From assembly GCF_900142825.1 (NCBI RefSeq), contig NZ_FRCH01000006.1, forward strand, positions 1 through 64,000: a DNA stretch of 64,000 nucleotides. Direction: 5' to 3'. The notes under the pieces were generated by a model. It saw only the letters and a list, made by a program, of their open reading frames with translations. It was not told where the DNA came from and searched no databases. This DNA comes from Rhodanobacter sp. OK091. Lineage in GTDB: Bacteria > Pseudomonadota > Gammaproteobacteria > Xanthomonadales > Rhodanobacteraceae. Shown here in pieces: positions 44,807 through 53,434 of this stretch (position 1 is the stretch's first letter; each line of letters starts with the position of its first letter). The position numbers and the translations under genes were made by a program.

Positions 44807-47800
44807 CGCTAAGACGGTCCAGCGGTAAGCAAGCATTGCTGGTCATCGGCATGCATCGCAGTGGTACCTCGGCGTTGACCCGAGTCATTAATTTGCACGG
44901 CGTTACCTTGGGCTCCAAACTGCCGGGAGGGGCCTTCGACAATGAAGCAGGATTCTGGGAAAACCAGCGCGTGGTGAATCTGCACGAGCGTCTGCTTGCA
45001 GATATCGGATCCAGCTGGGATGACCCACGTGAGCTGCGCCTGGGGTGGGCCGATGAGGCGCTCACTGCGGCCTATATTGACGAACTGATAGCACTGATAG
45101 CCTCCGAGTTCGGTGATGCCAGAATCTGGGCAGTCAAGGATCCGCGCCTGTGTCGACTGTTACCCTTGTGGCTGAAGGCACTGGGGCGTATGGGAATTGA
45201 ACCCAAGCTAATTTTTGCGATGCGCGATCCAAGCGAGGTGGTGGGTTCGCTAATGCACCGCAATGGACTGTCTGCGGCGACGGCCTCGCTATTGTGGCTA
45301 CGACATCTGGCCGAACCCGTGCGCCTCACGCAGAATATGCGTCGTTGCCTTGTCGATTACAACGAGTTGTTGGACAACTGGCATGTCAGCATGTCGAGGA
45401 TCGCATCCGACCTCGACGTGGCGTGGCCGATCCCTTCGCAGGACTGCGAAGTCGAAGTTGACGTGCACCTGCGTCATGACCTGCGACATCAGCACATGGC
45501 GGCAACGCGCGACCTGCTGCCAGTCGTATGGCGCGAGCCCCTGCTTGACGTCTATGCCGCCAGCCAAACAGTAGTACGAGACAGAGGTGATTGGGCTGAT
45601 CTCGATGCGCAGTTACATGTAGTAATGATGCGGCTCGAGTTCGCGCGGCCGCTGATCATGGATTTACAACCAAAATCTCAACGGGACCAGATTCAGTCAC
45701 AGTTAATCGAGGCTGAGAACGGCAAAGAAGCTTACCGGGCCGAGGCTGCTCGACTGTTTGAAGAAAGTGCGGCTGCCCAGCGACATGGTCAGCAGGAAGC
45801 GGTAATCGCTAGGCAGGAAGCCGCAAATGCAATGCAGGAATCGGCAAACGCAAGGCAGCATGCCGCAAGTGCAATGCAGGAAGCAGCAAGCGCGAGACAG
45901 GAAGCTGCAAGTGCAACGCAGGAAGCGGCAAACGCAAGGCAGCATGCTGCAAGTGCAATGCAGGAAGCAGCAAGCGCGAGGCAGGAGGCAGCAAGCGCAA
46001 GACAGGAAGCAGCAAGCGCAAGACAGGAAGCAGCAAGTGCTACGCAGGAAGCAGCAAATGCTACACAGGAGGCGGCGAGCGCAAGACAGGAAGTGGCAAG
46101 TGCAACGCGGGAAACGGCAAGCGCAAGACAGGAAGCAGCAAATGCAACACGGCAAGCAGCAAGCGTGCAAGAGGAATTGAAAAATGCAAGGAAGGAAACC
46201 GCAAGCGTGAGAGAGGAACTGGAAAATGCAAGGAAGGAAACGGTGAGCGTGAGAGAGGAATTGGAAAGCGCAAGGCGGACAGAAGCTCAGGCGCGTGAAG
46301 TACTTCATGGTGAGCTGATTGTGATCCGTGGTGAGCTGGCCAAGCGCAATGCGCGTATCCGCATGCTGGAGCAGGTGAGTGATGAGCTGGATATGATCAA
46401 AGCCAGCCGTTCCTGGCGCTGGACGCGGCCGATGCGAGTGGCTTTACGCATGCTGCGCAGCGGGGGGCGCCTTGGCGAGGCCGATCGCGAGCAGTTGCGC
46501 CGCCGGTTGAGGCGCTCCCAGATACAGACTTCCGCATTGCCGACGCATGCTGCGCTCCCAGCTGTGCCAACTTCCGTTGATACCGTGGTTGCGATGACGG
46601 CCGTGGCTGTCCCTATGCCGATGACACAATCCACAACGCGATTTGCTTTGCAGATCGACGGCAAACGTGACGTATTCGTCTGGTCGGTGATTGACTGGCA
46701 TTTCCGTATCCAGCGGCCGCAGCATCTGGCGCGTGAATTGGCGGCAGCGAGTCATCGAGTGTTCTACATTTCGAACAATTTCATTAATCGCGATGAGCCT
46801 GGATTCAGTGTCGAGGCCCTCGATAGCGACGGCCGGCTGTTCCAGATCAACCTGCATCTCAAGGGAAGCCCGGCGATCTACCATGCCGCACCCGACATGC
46901 CGGCACGGGAGCAGTTGCGCGCCGGCATCGGCTTGCTGTTAGGTTGGACGCGCAGCCGTGGCTGCGCATCGCTGGTGCAGCATCCCTACTGGCTGGAGAC
47001 TGCACAGGTGCTGCCAGATTCGCGCTTGGTTTACGACTGTATGGATCATCACGGCGGTTTTGCCGACAACAGTGTGGACGTGCTGGCACGCGAACACGAA
47101 CTCATGCGCGACGCTGACCTCTTGGTGGTGACGTCTGACTGGCTGTATGAAGAATCTGGCAAGTACAACCCCCATCGCGTGATGATCCGCAACGCGTGCC
47201 AATACGAGCACTTTTTCAAGCCTCCAGCGCAGAAATTCAAGGATGACAAAGGTCGCCGCATAATCGGCTACTACGGCGCCATCGCCGAATGGTTCGATCT
47301 CGATCTGCTGGAAAAGCTGGCACAGCGTTTCGATGACTGCCTAATACTGCTGGTGGGTGCCGACACCACCGGAGCGCAACAGCGCCTGCGACATCTTTCC
47401 AACGTCGAGTTCACCGGCGAGGTGTCCTATAGCACGTTGCCGCACTATCTCCATGCCTTTGATGTCTGCCTGCTGCCTTTTCAGGTGATTCCATTGACGC
47501 TCGCCACCAATCCGGTCAAGGTCTACGAGTACTTGAGTGCTGGCAAAGAAGTCGTATCGATCTCTCTGCCGGAGATCCGCCAGTTCGGCGAATTGGTGCG
47601 CACCGGTACCGATCACGCCTCATTTCTGCATGCCGTGAACGAAGCGCTGACGACCGCACCGGAGCCGGCGGTGATCGCGCGACGCCAGCAGTTCGCCGCC
47701 GGACAGACCTGGGCGCATCGCGTGCACGATCTGATCGCGAGTGTCGATTCGCTACCCGCACCGCGAGTTAGCGTAGTCGTGGTGACCTACAACAATCTTG

Positions 47801-48525
47801 AACTGACCAAGGCATGCCTGCACAGCATCGAACTTTATAGCGATTACCCCGATCTCGAGGTTATCGTAGTCGACAATGCATCGGCGGACGGCACGCCGGC
47901 GTGTCTCATCGCATGGGCCGCGAGCGGCGAGAATCGGCACGTCATCCTCAATCAGGACAATCGCGGTTTCGCCGCCGCCAACAATCAGGGACTGGCCGCA
48001 GCCACCGGTGATTACCTGGTGATGCTCAACAATGATACCTATGTCACGCCAGGCTGGATCGCTACCCTGGTCGGTCATCTGCGTCGCACGGCGACACTTG
48101 GCATGCTCGGGCCTGTCACGAATAACATCGGCAACGAGGCGCGCATCGATATCCACTACGCCAACATGGATGAAATGTTGCACATCGCCGCGGACTATAC
48201 CGTACGCCATGCAGGCCAGCTCATGCCGTTGCGCACAGCGGCGTTCTTCTGCGTGATGATGCCACGTGAGGTGTATGTCAAAGTGGGTGAGCTAGACGAG
48301 GCGTTCGGCATCGGCTTCTTCGAGGATGATGACTATTGCCGGCGAGTGGAAGACGCCGGCTGGACCATTGCCTGTGCAGAGGATGTGTTCATACATCACA
48401 ACCTGTCCGCTTCATTCAACAAGCTCAAGCAGGAAACGCGGCAAGAGCTATTCGAACAGAACAAGATCATCTACGAAAAGAAATGGGGCAAGTGGGTGCC
48501 TCACGTCTATCGACCTAAACCGTAG
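44803..48525 (+). CDS. Sulfotransferase-like / coiled-coil / GT4-like / GT2 fusion protein
   Basis: A 1240-residue cytoplasmic protein. Residues about 8-290 resemble a sulfotransferase: 5' loop LVIGMHRSGTSALTR (14-28), IWAVKDPRLCRLLPL, and FAMRDPSEVVGSLMHRNG for the 3'-phosphate of PAPS. Residues 331-498 are 24 consecutive heptads (QEAASAR type) that should form an alanine-rich coiled coil, leading into SRSWRWTRPMR, common before O-antigen transferase domains. About 625-985 is a GT-B (GT4-like) domain (WSVIDWHFRIQRPQHLAREL; VKVYEYLSAGKEVVS). About 987-1240 is a GT2 domain (VSVVVVTYNNLELTKACLHS; VDNASADGTP; LNNDTYVTPGW). It is coupled to wzt by ATGA. A chain-ending or multi-step O-antigen enzyme is likely; sulfation itself is unproven. 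Confidence 0.88.
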   Translation: MTLRRSSGKQALLVIGMHRSGTSALTRVINLHGVTLGSKLPGGAFDNEAGFWENQRVVNLHERLLADIGSSWDDPRELRLGWADEALTAAYIDELIALIASEFGDARIWAVKDPRLCRLLPLWLKALGRMGIEPKLIFAMRDPSEVVGSLMHRNGLSAATASLLWLRHLAEPVRLTQNMRRCLVDYNELLDNWHVSMSRIASDLDVAWPIPSQDCEVEVDVHLRHDLRHQHMAATRDLLPVVWREPLLDVYAASQTVVRDRGDWADLDAQLHVVMMRLEFARPLIMDLQPKSQRDQIQSQLIEAENGKEAYRAEAARLFEESAAAQRHGQQEAVIARQEAANAMQESANARQHAASAMQEAASARQEAASATQEAANARQHAASAMQEAASARQEAASARQEAASARQEAASATQEAANATQEAASARQEVASATRETASARQEAANATRQAASVQEELKNARKETASVREELENARKETVSVREELESARRTEAQAREVLHGELIVIRGELAKRNARIRMLEQVSDELDMIKASRSWRWTRPMRVALRMLRSGGRLGEADREQLRRRLRRSQIQTSALPTHAALPAVPTSVDTVVAMTAVAVPMPMTQSTTRFALQIDGKRDVFVWSVIDWHFRIQRPQHLARELAAASHRVFYISNNFINRDEPGFSVEALDSDGRLFQINLHLKGSPAIYHAAPDMPAREQLRAGIGLLLGWTRSRGCASLVQHPYWLETAQVLPDSRLVYDCMDHHGGFADNSVDVLAREHELMRDADLLVVTSDWLYEESGKYNPHRVMIRNACQYEHFFKPPAQKFKDDKGRRIIGYYGAIAEWFDLDLLEKLAQRFDDCLILLVGADTTGAQQRLRHLSNVEFTGEVSYSTLPHYLHAFDVCLLPFQVIPLTLATNPVKVYEYLSAGKEVVSISLPEIRQFGELVRTGTDHASFLHAVNEALTTAPEPAVIARRQQFAAGQTWAHRVHDLIASVDSLPAPRVSVVVVTYNNLELTKACLHSIELYSDYPDLEVIVVDNASADGTPACLIAWAASGENRHVILNQDNRGFAAANNQGLAAATGDYLVMLNNDTYVTPGWIATLVGHLRRTATLGMLGPVTNNIGNEARIDIHYANMDEMLHIAADYTVRHAGQLMPLRTAAFFCVMMPREVYVKVGELDEAFGIGFFEDDDYCRRVEDAGWTIACAEDVFIHHNLSASFNKLKQETRQELFEQNKIIYEKKWGKWVPHVYRPKP
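45793..46296 (+). repeat. 21-bp tandem repeats encoding 24 heptads
   Basis: Twenty-four units of 21 bp in one reading frame, each encoding seven residues of the form QEA(A/S)(S/N)A(R/T/M), turning into EELENAR/KETASVR types at the 3' end. Ala, then Leu/Val, occupy the third and sixth positions, the a and d sites of a coiled coil. The middle units (about 45877-46090) differ by only a few bases, while the last six are diverged, suggesting recent expansion in the centre. Confidence 0.95.
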
Positions 48526-48553
48526 AAGAACTAGTAACTAGGAGTCCAAAGAG

Positions 48554-48988
48554 ATGCGCATAAAAAGCCTGTGCACCACATTACCAATTTGCCTCGCTCT
48601 CGTAGCCATCGTTTCTTGCGGCAAGGAAGACAAGTCCACTACGGCAACCTCATCACCTCCGGCCTTGACGGCAATTGACCGGCAGGGTCAATCCAATTTT
48701 CAGATCGTTCAATATGGTCCAAAAGAAAGCGGTGCGGGAGTGGCTTTCAACACACAGTCGTCTGGCCAAGCGGCTCTGTGGGTAGAGCTGGATCACCCTG
48801 CAACTGGCTCCAGTGCGGCGATATGGTGGGGAGATCATCGTCTGGAAAGTGCTGTTTCAGGCAATGTGATCAGTGCCGTGGTACCTGCAGAACGCTATAC
48901 AACCGTGGGAAAATATCCAATTCAAGTTCGCGTTGGGAGCGGCGCGAATGACAAAAGAAGCAATGTTGTCTACTTCGTCGTGAAATGA
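48554..48988 (+). CDS. Small predicted lipoprotein of unknown function
   Basis: A 144-residue protein with a lipoprotein signal (LALVAIVSCGKEDKS, lipobox Cys near residue 22) and a mature part that looks like a single beta-sandwich domain (ALWVELDHPATGSSAAIWWG; YPIQVRVGSGANDKRSNVVY). AGGAG lies 8-12 bases before the ATG. I recognise no family. It lies 28 bp after the large glycosyltransferase gene in a stretch of lower GC, and its stop overlaps the next start as ATGA. It may act in the periplasm on O-antigen handling, but nothing in the sequence shows a reaction. Confidence 0.75.
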   Translation: MRIKSLCTTLPICLALVAIVSCGKEDKSTTATSSPPALTAIDRQGQSNFQIVQYGPKESGAGVAFNTQSSGQAALWVELDHPATGSSAAIWWGDHRLESAVSGNVISAVVPAERYTTVGKYPIQVRVGSGANDKRSNVVYFVVK

Positions 48989-49206
48989 CGGACGATTTGC
49001 AAAGAGTGGTGGAAAGCAAGTTGCACGCTATTCGATGCTTACGCTTTTTTCTTGCGAATCCAAACATCCTTCTTGCTCCTGAGCTGCTATTTAGTAGCCT
49101 CTCATTTGGTGAGAGATATCGTGGACTTGTGCTGCCGATCATACGTTGGCATCGGCTGCCATGGCCATGTCGACCCGTTTATCGATCAAGTTTCGGAAAT
49201 ACATGA
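48985..49206 (+). CDS. 73-residue hypothetical protein coupled to both neighbours
   Basis: The frame starts in the stop codon of the lipoprotein gene (ATGA at 48985-48988) and stops in the start codon of wecB (ATGA at 49203-49206). Overlaps at both ends are unlikely by chance and suggest a translated frame. The protein starts MTDDLQRVVESKLHAIRCLR and is Arg-rich near the end (RWHRLPWPCRPVYRSS); no family is recognised. It could be a true small protein, a coupling peptide or the trace of a larger lost gene. Confidence 0.4.
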   Translation: MTDDLQRVVESKLHAIRCLRFFLANPNILLAPELLFSSLSFGERYRGLVLPIIRWHRLPWPCRPVYRSSFGNT

Positions 49207-50318
49207 ATCATCAAAAGCACATCCTTTGCATCGTCGGCACGCGCCCCGAAGGCATCAAGATGGCGCCCTTGATTAAGGCGCTCAAACGTGAGCCGTGGGC
49301 ACAGGTGACCGTGTTGGCGACGGCGCAGCATCGTGGCTTGTTGGATCAGGTGCTTTCCTTGTTCGATATTCAGCCGGATGTGGATCTGAATATCATGCGA
49401 GCCAATCAGGCGCTGCCCGAATTGACTGCACGGCTGATTACAGCGCTGGATGAAAAGTTCGCCGAGTTTTCACCAGACGTAGTTCTCGCTCAAGGTGACA
49501 CCACCACGGTAATGACAGCTGCGCTAGTGGCGTTTTATCGACGCATTCCATTCGGCCACGTCGAGGCCGGTCTGCGCACACACGATCTGGACAATCCTTT
49601 CCCCGAAGAGATGAACCGATTGGTGGCGGGTCATTTGGCCCGATGGCATTTCGTACCTACCGAACGTTCACGGAAAAATCTGCTGCGAGAGGGAATCCCC
49701 GATTCGGCGATTCACGTTACCGGCAATACAGTGATCGATGCCCTTCTTGAAGTTGCTGCCACTGACTGGCCACTCGATATCCCGTTGGATTCCGACAAGA
49801 GGCTTGTGCTCGTGACGGCTCACCGGCGTGAGAACTTCGGTGAGCCGTTCCGGGCAGTATGTAGGGCGATTCGCACGCTGGTAGACCGCTATGCGGATAT
49901 CGAAGTGGTCTATCCGGTACATCCGAATCCCAATATCAGTTCGGTGGCGCATGAGTTATTGGGAGGTCATCCGCGTATCCGTCTGTGTGCTCCGCTTGAT
50001 TACGCACCGTTTGTCGAAGCTCAAAAGCGGGCGTATCTAATCCTTACTGATTCGGGTGGCGTGCAGGAAGAGGCTCCAGCATTGGGCAAGCCGGTGCTGG
50101 TGATGCGCTCGGAAACCGAGCGCCCAGAAGCGGTGGACGAAGGCGTTGTACGATTGGTTGGTACCGATGAAGCTCGCATCGTGGCCGAGGCATCGCGATT
50201 GCTGGATGATCCAGATGCGTATCGGGAAATGGCGCGGGGAGTTTCTCCCTATGGCGACGGCAAAGCATCGCAACGCATCGCGGCGGTATTACGTGATGCT
50301 CTACTTTCAGTAGCCTAG
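49203..50318 (+). CDS. wecB: UDP-N-acetylglucosamine 2-epimerase (non-hydrolysing)
   Basis: A 371-residue cytoplasmic enzyme that interconverts UDP-GlcNAc and UDP-ManNAc. The start at MNHQKHILCIVGTRPEGIKM is supported by the family N-terminus; the frame extends 19 codons upstream without support. Diagnostic motifs: VLAQGDTTTVMTAALVAFYR, GHVEAGLRTHDLDNPFPEEM, VTAHRRENFGEPF, LTDSGGVQEEAPALGKPVLV and RSETERPEAVDEG. No wecC (UDP-ManNAc dehydrogenase) is seen in the window, so the O-unit may contain ManNAc itself, unless the dehydrogenase is elsewhere. Confidence 0.95.
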   Translation: MNHQKHILCIVGTRPEGIKMAPLIKALKREPWAQVTVLATAQHRGLLDQVLSLFDIQPDVDLNIMRANQALPELTARLITALDEKFAEFSPDVVLAQGDTTTVMTAALVAFYRRIPFGHVEAGLRTHDLDNPFPEEMNRLVAGHLARWHFVPTERSRKNLLREGIPDSAIHVTGNTVIDALLEVAATDWPLDIPLDSDKRLVLVTAHRRENFGEPFRAVCRAIRTLVDRYADIEVVYPVHPNPNISSVAHELLGGHPRIRLCAPLDYAPFVEAQKRAYLILTDSGGVQEEAPALGKPVLVMRSETERPEAVDEGVVRLVGTDEARIVAEASRLLDDPDAYREMARGVSPYGDGKASQRIAAVLRDALLSVA

Positions 50319-50358
50319 CGATGTCGCTTGCTGATCGTAATCGATGAAGGTGCCAGAT

Positions 50359-51657
50359 ATGCGGATTCTTCTTGTCGCTTACGATTATCCACCGCTGAAT
50401 TCGCCGCAGGCAATTCGTTGGTATTACCTCAGTCGCGAACTGGTACATCTTGGTGTGGAGATGCATGTACTCGCGCCGGATATTCCTGCGCGTGATGGAA
50501 ACAGCCTCGATATACCGAGCGGTGTGACAATGCATCGGTGCGATGCTGGCGGCCTGGCGGGATGGCTTGCGCGCCGTCAGCAAGCGCGTCCGCTGGCGAC
50601 TGTCTTGGCACCACAGCAGTCTCACATTGGCGAGGCCACGCATGTGGGTTCAACCACGTTGAACTGGAAGGGGCGCCTGCATCATTGGTTGGAGCGATGT
50701 CTGAGTCATTGGGTGTACCCCGATAGCCGCGGACAGTGGCGCGCCCCCGCCAGTGCAGCCCTCGATGAATTGATCGAAACAATCAGGCCGGACGTACTGA
50801 TCAGCTCACACGAACCAGCCGTGACACTGCAACTCGGCCTGCAAGTAGCGGGACGCGTACAGGCATGGTTTGCTGATCTTGGAGATCCGGTGCTTGCTGG
50901 GTACACCCCAAGACGGTGGCACCGCCGCGCCAGTGAATTGGAGGCCCAAGTATGTCGTGTGGCCACCGCAGTCAGTGTGACTACTGCGAGTACCCGTGAG
51001 TTGTTAATGGCGCGGTACGACACCATGGATCCGTCGAAGATCTTCACGATCAGCCAGGGTTTTGACGATACGGTATCACCCACAATAGACTCGGCGCAAA
51101 AATCCCATCCAGGGGAACTACGTTTGCTTTACACGGGGCGGTTCTATCCGTTTCGGGACCCAACCGCACTGCTTGAGGCTGTGCTTGAGTTGAAGCAGAT
51201 CTGGCTGACCATTGCTGCGCCCGAGGTGAGACCGGAATATTTGGCCTATGCGGCACGAAGTGGTGGCCGAATAGTGTTTCTTGGTGAACAACCGCACGCC
51301 AAGGTACTCAAGTTGCAACAGGAATGCGACGTGCTAGTGAATATCGGCAACGCGCTTAGTGCCCAGATCCCCGGCAAGCTGTATGAATATTTGGGCAGTG
51401 GTAAACCGATCCTGCATTGCCATTCGGTAGAAGATGATCCGGCCGTAAGCCTGCTCGATGAATGGCGCCGGGGCTGGTCGTGTGCCAATGACCTGCCCAG
51501 TCTGCGGATTTTTCTGACGACACTTGTTGAGGCACCAGAACGGTTGTACGCGCTACTGACGGATGACAGCTGTACTGCCTCTGCTTACGGTTGGTCGAAT
51601 TTGGCCCGATGCCTACTTGCACGTTGTCAACAAGTTACTCAGGTAGAAGGAACCTGA
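50359..51657 (+). CDS. GT-B glycosyltransferase (GT4-like)
   Basis: A 432-residue glycosyltransferase. I prefer the ATG at 50359 (MRILLVAYDYPPLNSPQAIR), 8 bases after GAAGG, over the ATG at 50344. The N-terminal Rossmann-like domain opens with the YDYPP motif common in GT4 enzymes. The C-terminal donor domain has LRLLYTGRFYPFRDPTALLE, IVFLGEQPHAKVLKLQQECD, and SAQIPGKLYEYLGSGKPIL, where the Glu of the E-x7-E region is replaced in part. It probably adds one sugar to the O-unit; donor and linkage cannot be read. Confidence 0.85.
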   Translation: MRILLVAYDYPPLNSPQAIRWYYLSRELVHLGVEMHVLAPDIPARDGNSLDIPSGVTMHRCDAGGLAGWLARRQQARPLATVLAPQQSHIGEATHVGSTTLNWKGRLHHWLERCLSHWVYPDSRGQWRAPASAALDELIETIRPDVLISSHEPAVTLQLGLQVAGRVQAWFADLGDPVLAGYTPRRWHRRASELEAQVCRVATAVSVTTASTRELLMARYDTMDPSKIFTISQGFDDTVSPTIDSAQKSHPGELRLLYTGRFYPFRDPTALLEAVLELKQIWLTIAAPEVRPEYLAYAARSGGRIVFLGEQPHAKVLKLQQECDVLVNIGNALSAQIPGKLYEYLGSGKPILHCHSVEDDPAVSLLDEWRRGWSCANDLPSLRIFLTTLVEAPERLYALLTDDSCTASAYGWSNLARCLLARCQQVTQVEGT

Positions 51658-51865
51658 ATCATCTAAGCAATTTCCAGTTGCGGCAATAGTCTCTGCGGAA
51701 GGGCGGTACCGTCTGTCACTACTTCGAAGAGATGTACATTTTTGTCAATAATATCGATTGACTTCGCAATTTGACTAACGATGCGCATGGTGGGGCTCGC
51801 TATACGTTGGTTTTACGACTTTGGTTACGTTGTGTCCACCAGAACAATTACTTAAGGGAAATTTT

Positions 51866-53434
51866 GTGAGTTCGATTAAGGAAGAATATCGTTCGACCAT
51901 GGCATTGTCGACAGTCCACTCCGTATGGGTGCGTGTGACTGCATGGATGATCGCTGTCGCGGCCCTCCTAAATACGCTTTGCTATGTCTTGCGTACAACC
52001 AATCCGGTTATTCGTTCGGATGACTGGTATTTTTTGGATATTTTTCTGAGCAAGGCGGCAGACGGCAGTCTTGGAATCACTGATTTCTTTGTAAAACGTT
52101 ATGGTGACGACCATGCACAACCTCTCTTGAAGCTATTGTTGCTGATCGATTGGCGATATTTCGATCTGGATTTCACGATGGAAGCTGTCGTGGGAGTATT
52201 CGCAGCCGCTGCCTGCGTGCTGATTCTTCATCAATTCGTGATGGCGGGTAGGTGCGGTGACGTAACAGATAACAGGCGATATTTGGCTTGGGTTGCAATG
52301 TGCGTATTGCTGCTCTCGCTGAATGCCGTTGGCATCTGGACATGGTCATTGGTCGCAATCGGTTACCTTACTATAGTGCCTGTCTTGCTGTTTATGGGAG
52401 CGGCGTGGCACGCTCTGCAAAGACGACGCTATGTTGTCTTGATAGCCGCGACATTGTTGCTTGGAGTTGTCGCAGATGACAGTGCATTGATTGCGGCGAT
52501 TGCTACCATTCTGGCGTTATTGGTTGTGGCGTTTTCCGATGGGTCGCAACGTGCCGGGGTCTGGAGAGCGATCATTACGATCGTTGCATGCATTGTAGTG
52601 GTAAGGATTGGTTATAGATTTGCACCGGTGATTGGCGCATCCCAAGACCCCTCGATGTCGGCTCAACTGTCGAAATTGGTCGGACGCCTGTCGGCCGGGG
52701 ATTGGTGGAAATGGTTTTCGCTTCCGTTATCACTGCCGGTAGTGTACGAATTTCCTGACCGGATGATTTCTTCATGGGTGCTGTGGCCGATTGTCAGGGC
52801 GACCATGGTCGCGCTTCTGCTAGCCGCGCATATAGCATTCTGGTGGCGGGCGTGGCGCGGAAAGTACAATTTGCCAATGTTCGTTGCCATATGCTTGATG
52901 CTGCTTTCGTATGCCTGGCTGGCCGGTATCCTGTTGGTACGAGTTTCCTATTTTGGCAGCGACTATCTATATCAGGATCGCTACGTTCAGTTTTTCCAGT
53001 TCAATTTGGTAGCGCTGTTGCTCATGTGGGCGACGGCTAGCGAGTTAGGGCCGAAGATCGTCTCGTGGCGACACACGCTTCTCACGGTATTTCCGATCGC
53101 GGGTTGTCTTGCGATGTTGGCCATACAGGTTCCGCTGTCAAGTGATGCTTGGCATAGGCAGCGTTATCTACCCCATTACTATCAACAGCTGGCAATCCAG
53201 ATCGGCCAGCTAGCCGAGAATCCGGCGAACACGGAAGGGTGCCTCCCCGAATTGGTTGTTTGCGGTTGGTCACTGGAGAAACGCCAACAGCTTGTGCAGT
53301 TTCTCCGCGTGAATCATCTGAACGTGTTTTCGCCGAAGGTGCAGGCGCGATATAGCTATCTGCCGCGGTTGCCGACTGCTGCTGCGGTTCCGCCTCTGCT
53401 TCCGTCGGTACCGGTGCCTGCCGGTACCCATTAG
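51866..53434 (+). CDS. Polytopic membrane protein, GT-C-like
   Basis: A 522-residue integral membrane protein with about ten or eleven hydrophobic spans. GTG at 51866 has AAGGGAA 5 bases upstream and is preferred to the frame start at 51821. The first periplasmic loop carries RSDDWYFLDIFL, an acidic pair after helix 1 as in lipid-linked-sugar glycosyltransferases of the GT-C fold. FVKRYGDDHAQPLLKLLLLI follows. The C-terminus is a soluble tail. No named family is recognised. Low GC and its neighbour of similar design suggest transferred O-antigen genes. Possible role: adding a sugar from a polyprenyl phosphate on the periplasmic side. Confidence 0.7.
   Translation: MSSIKEEYRSTMALSTVHSVWVRVTAWMIAVAALLNTLCYVLRTTNPVIRSDDWYFLDIFLSKAADGSLGITDFFVKRYGDDHAQPLLKLLLLIDWRYFDLDFTMEAVVGVFAAAACVLILHQFVMAGRCGDVTDNRRYLAWVAMCVLLLSLNAVGIWTWSLVAIGYLTIVPVLLFMGAAWHALQRRRYVVLIAATLLLGVVADDSALIAAIATILALLVVAFSDGSQRAGVWRAIITIVACIVVVRIGYRFAPVIGASQDPSMSAQLSKLVGRLSAGDWWKWFSLPLSLPVVYEFPDRMISSWVLWPIVRATMVALLLAAHIAFWWRAWRGKYNLPMFVAICLMLLSYAWLAGILLVRVSYFGSDYLYQDRYVQFFQFNLVALLLMWATASELGPKIVSWRHTLLTVFPIAGCLAMLAIQVPLSSDAWHRQRYLPHYYQQLAIQIGQLAENPANTEGCLPELVVCGWSLEKRQQLVQFLRVNHLNVFSPKVQARYSYLPRLPTAAAVPPLLPSVPVPAGTH

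Noticed and set aside
45793..46296. Possible CRISPR array
   Set aside because: Repeats are contiguous 21-bp coding units without spacers and lie inside a reading frame.
45703..46308. Cys/Phe-rich repeat protein antisense to the heptad repeats
   Set aside because: Only the reverse reading of the 21-bp repeats; the plus frame forms perfect heptads in a real gene.
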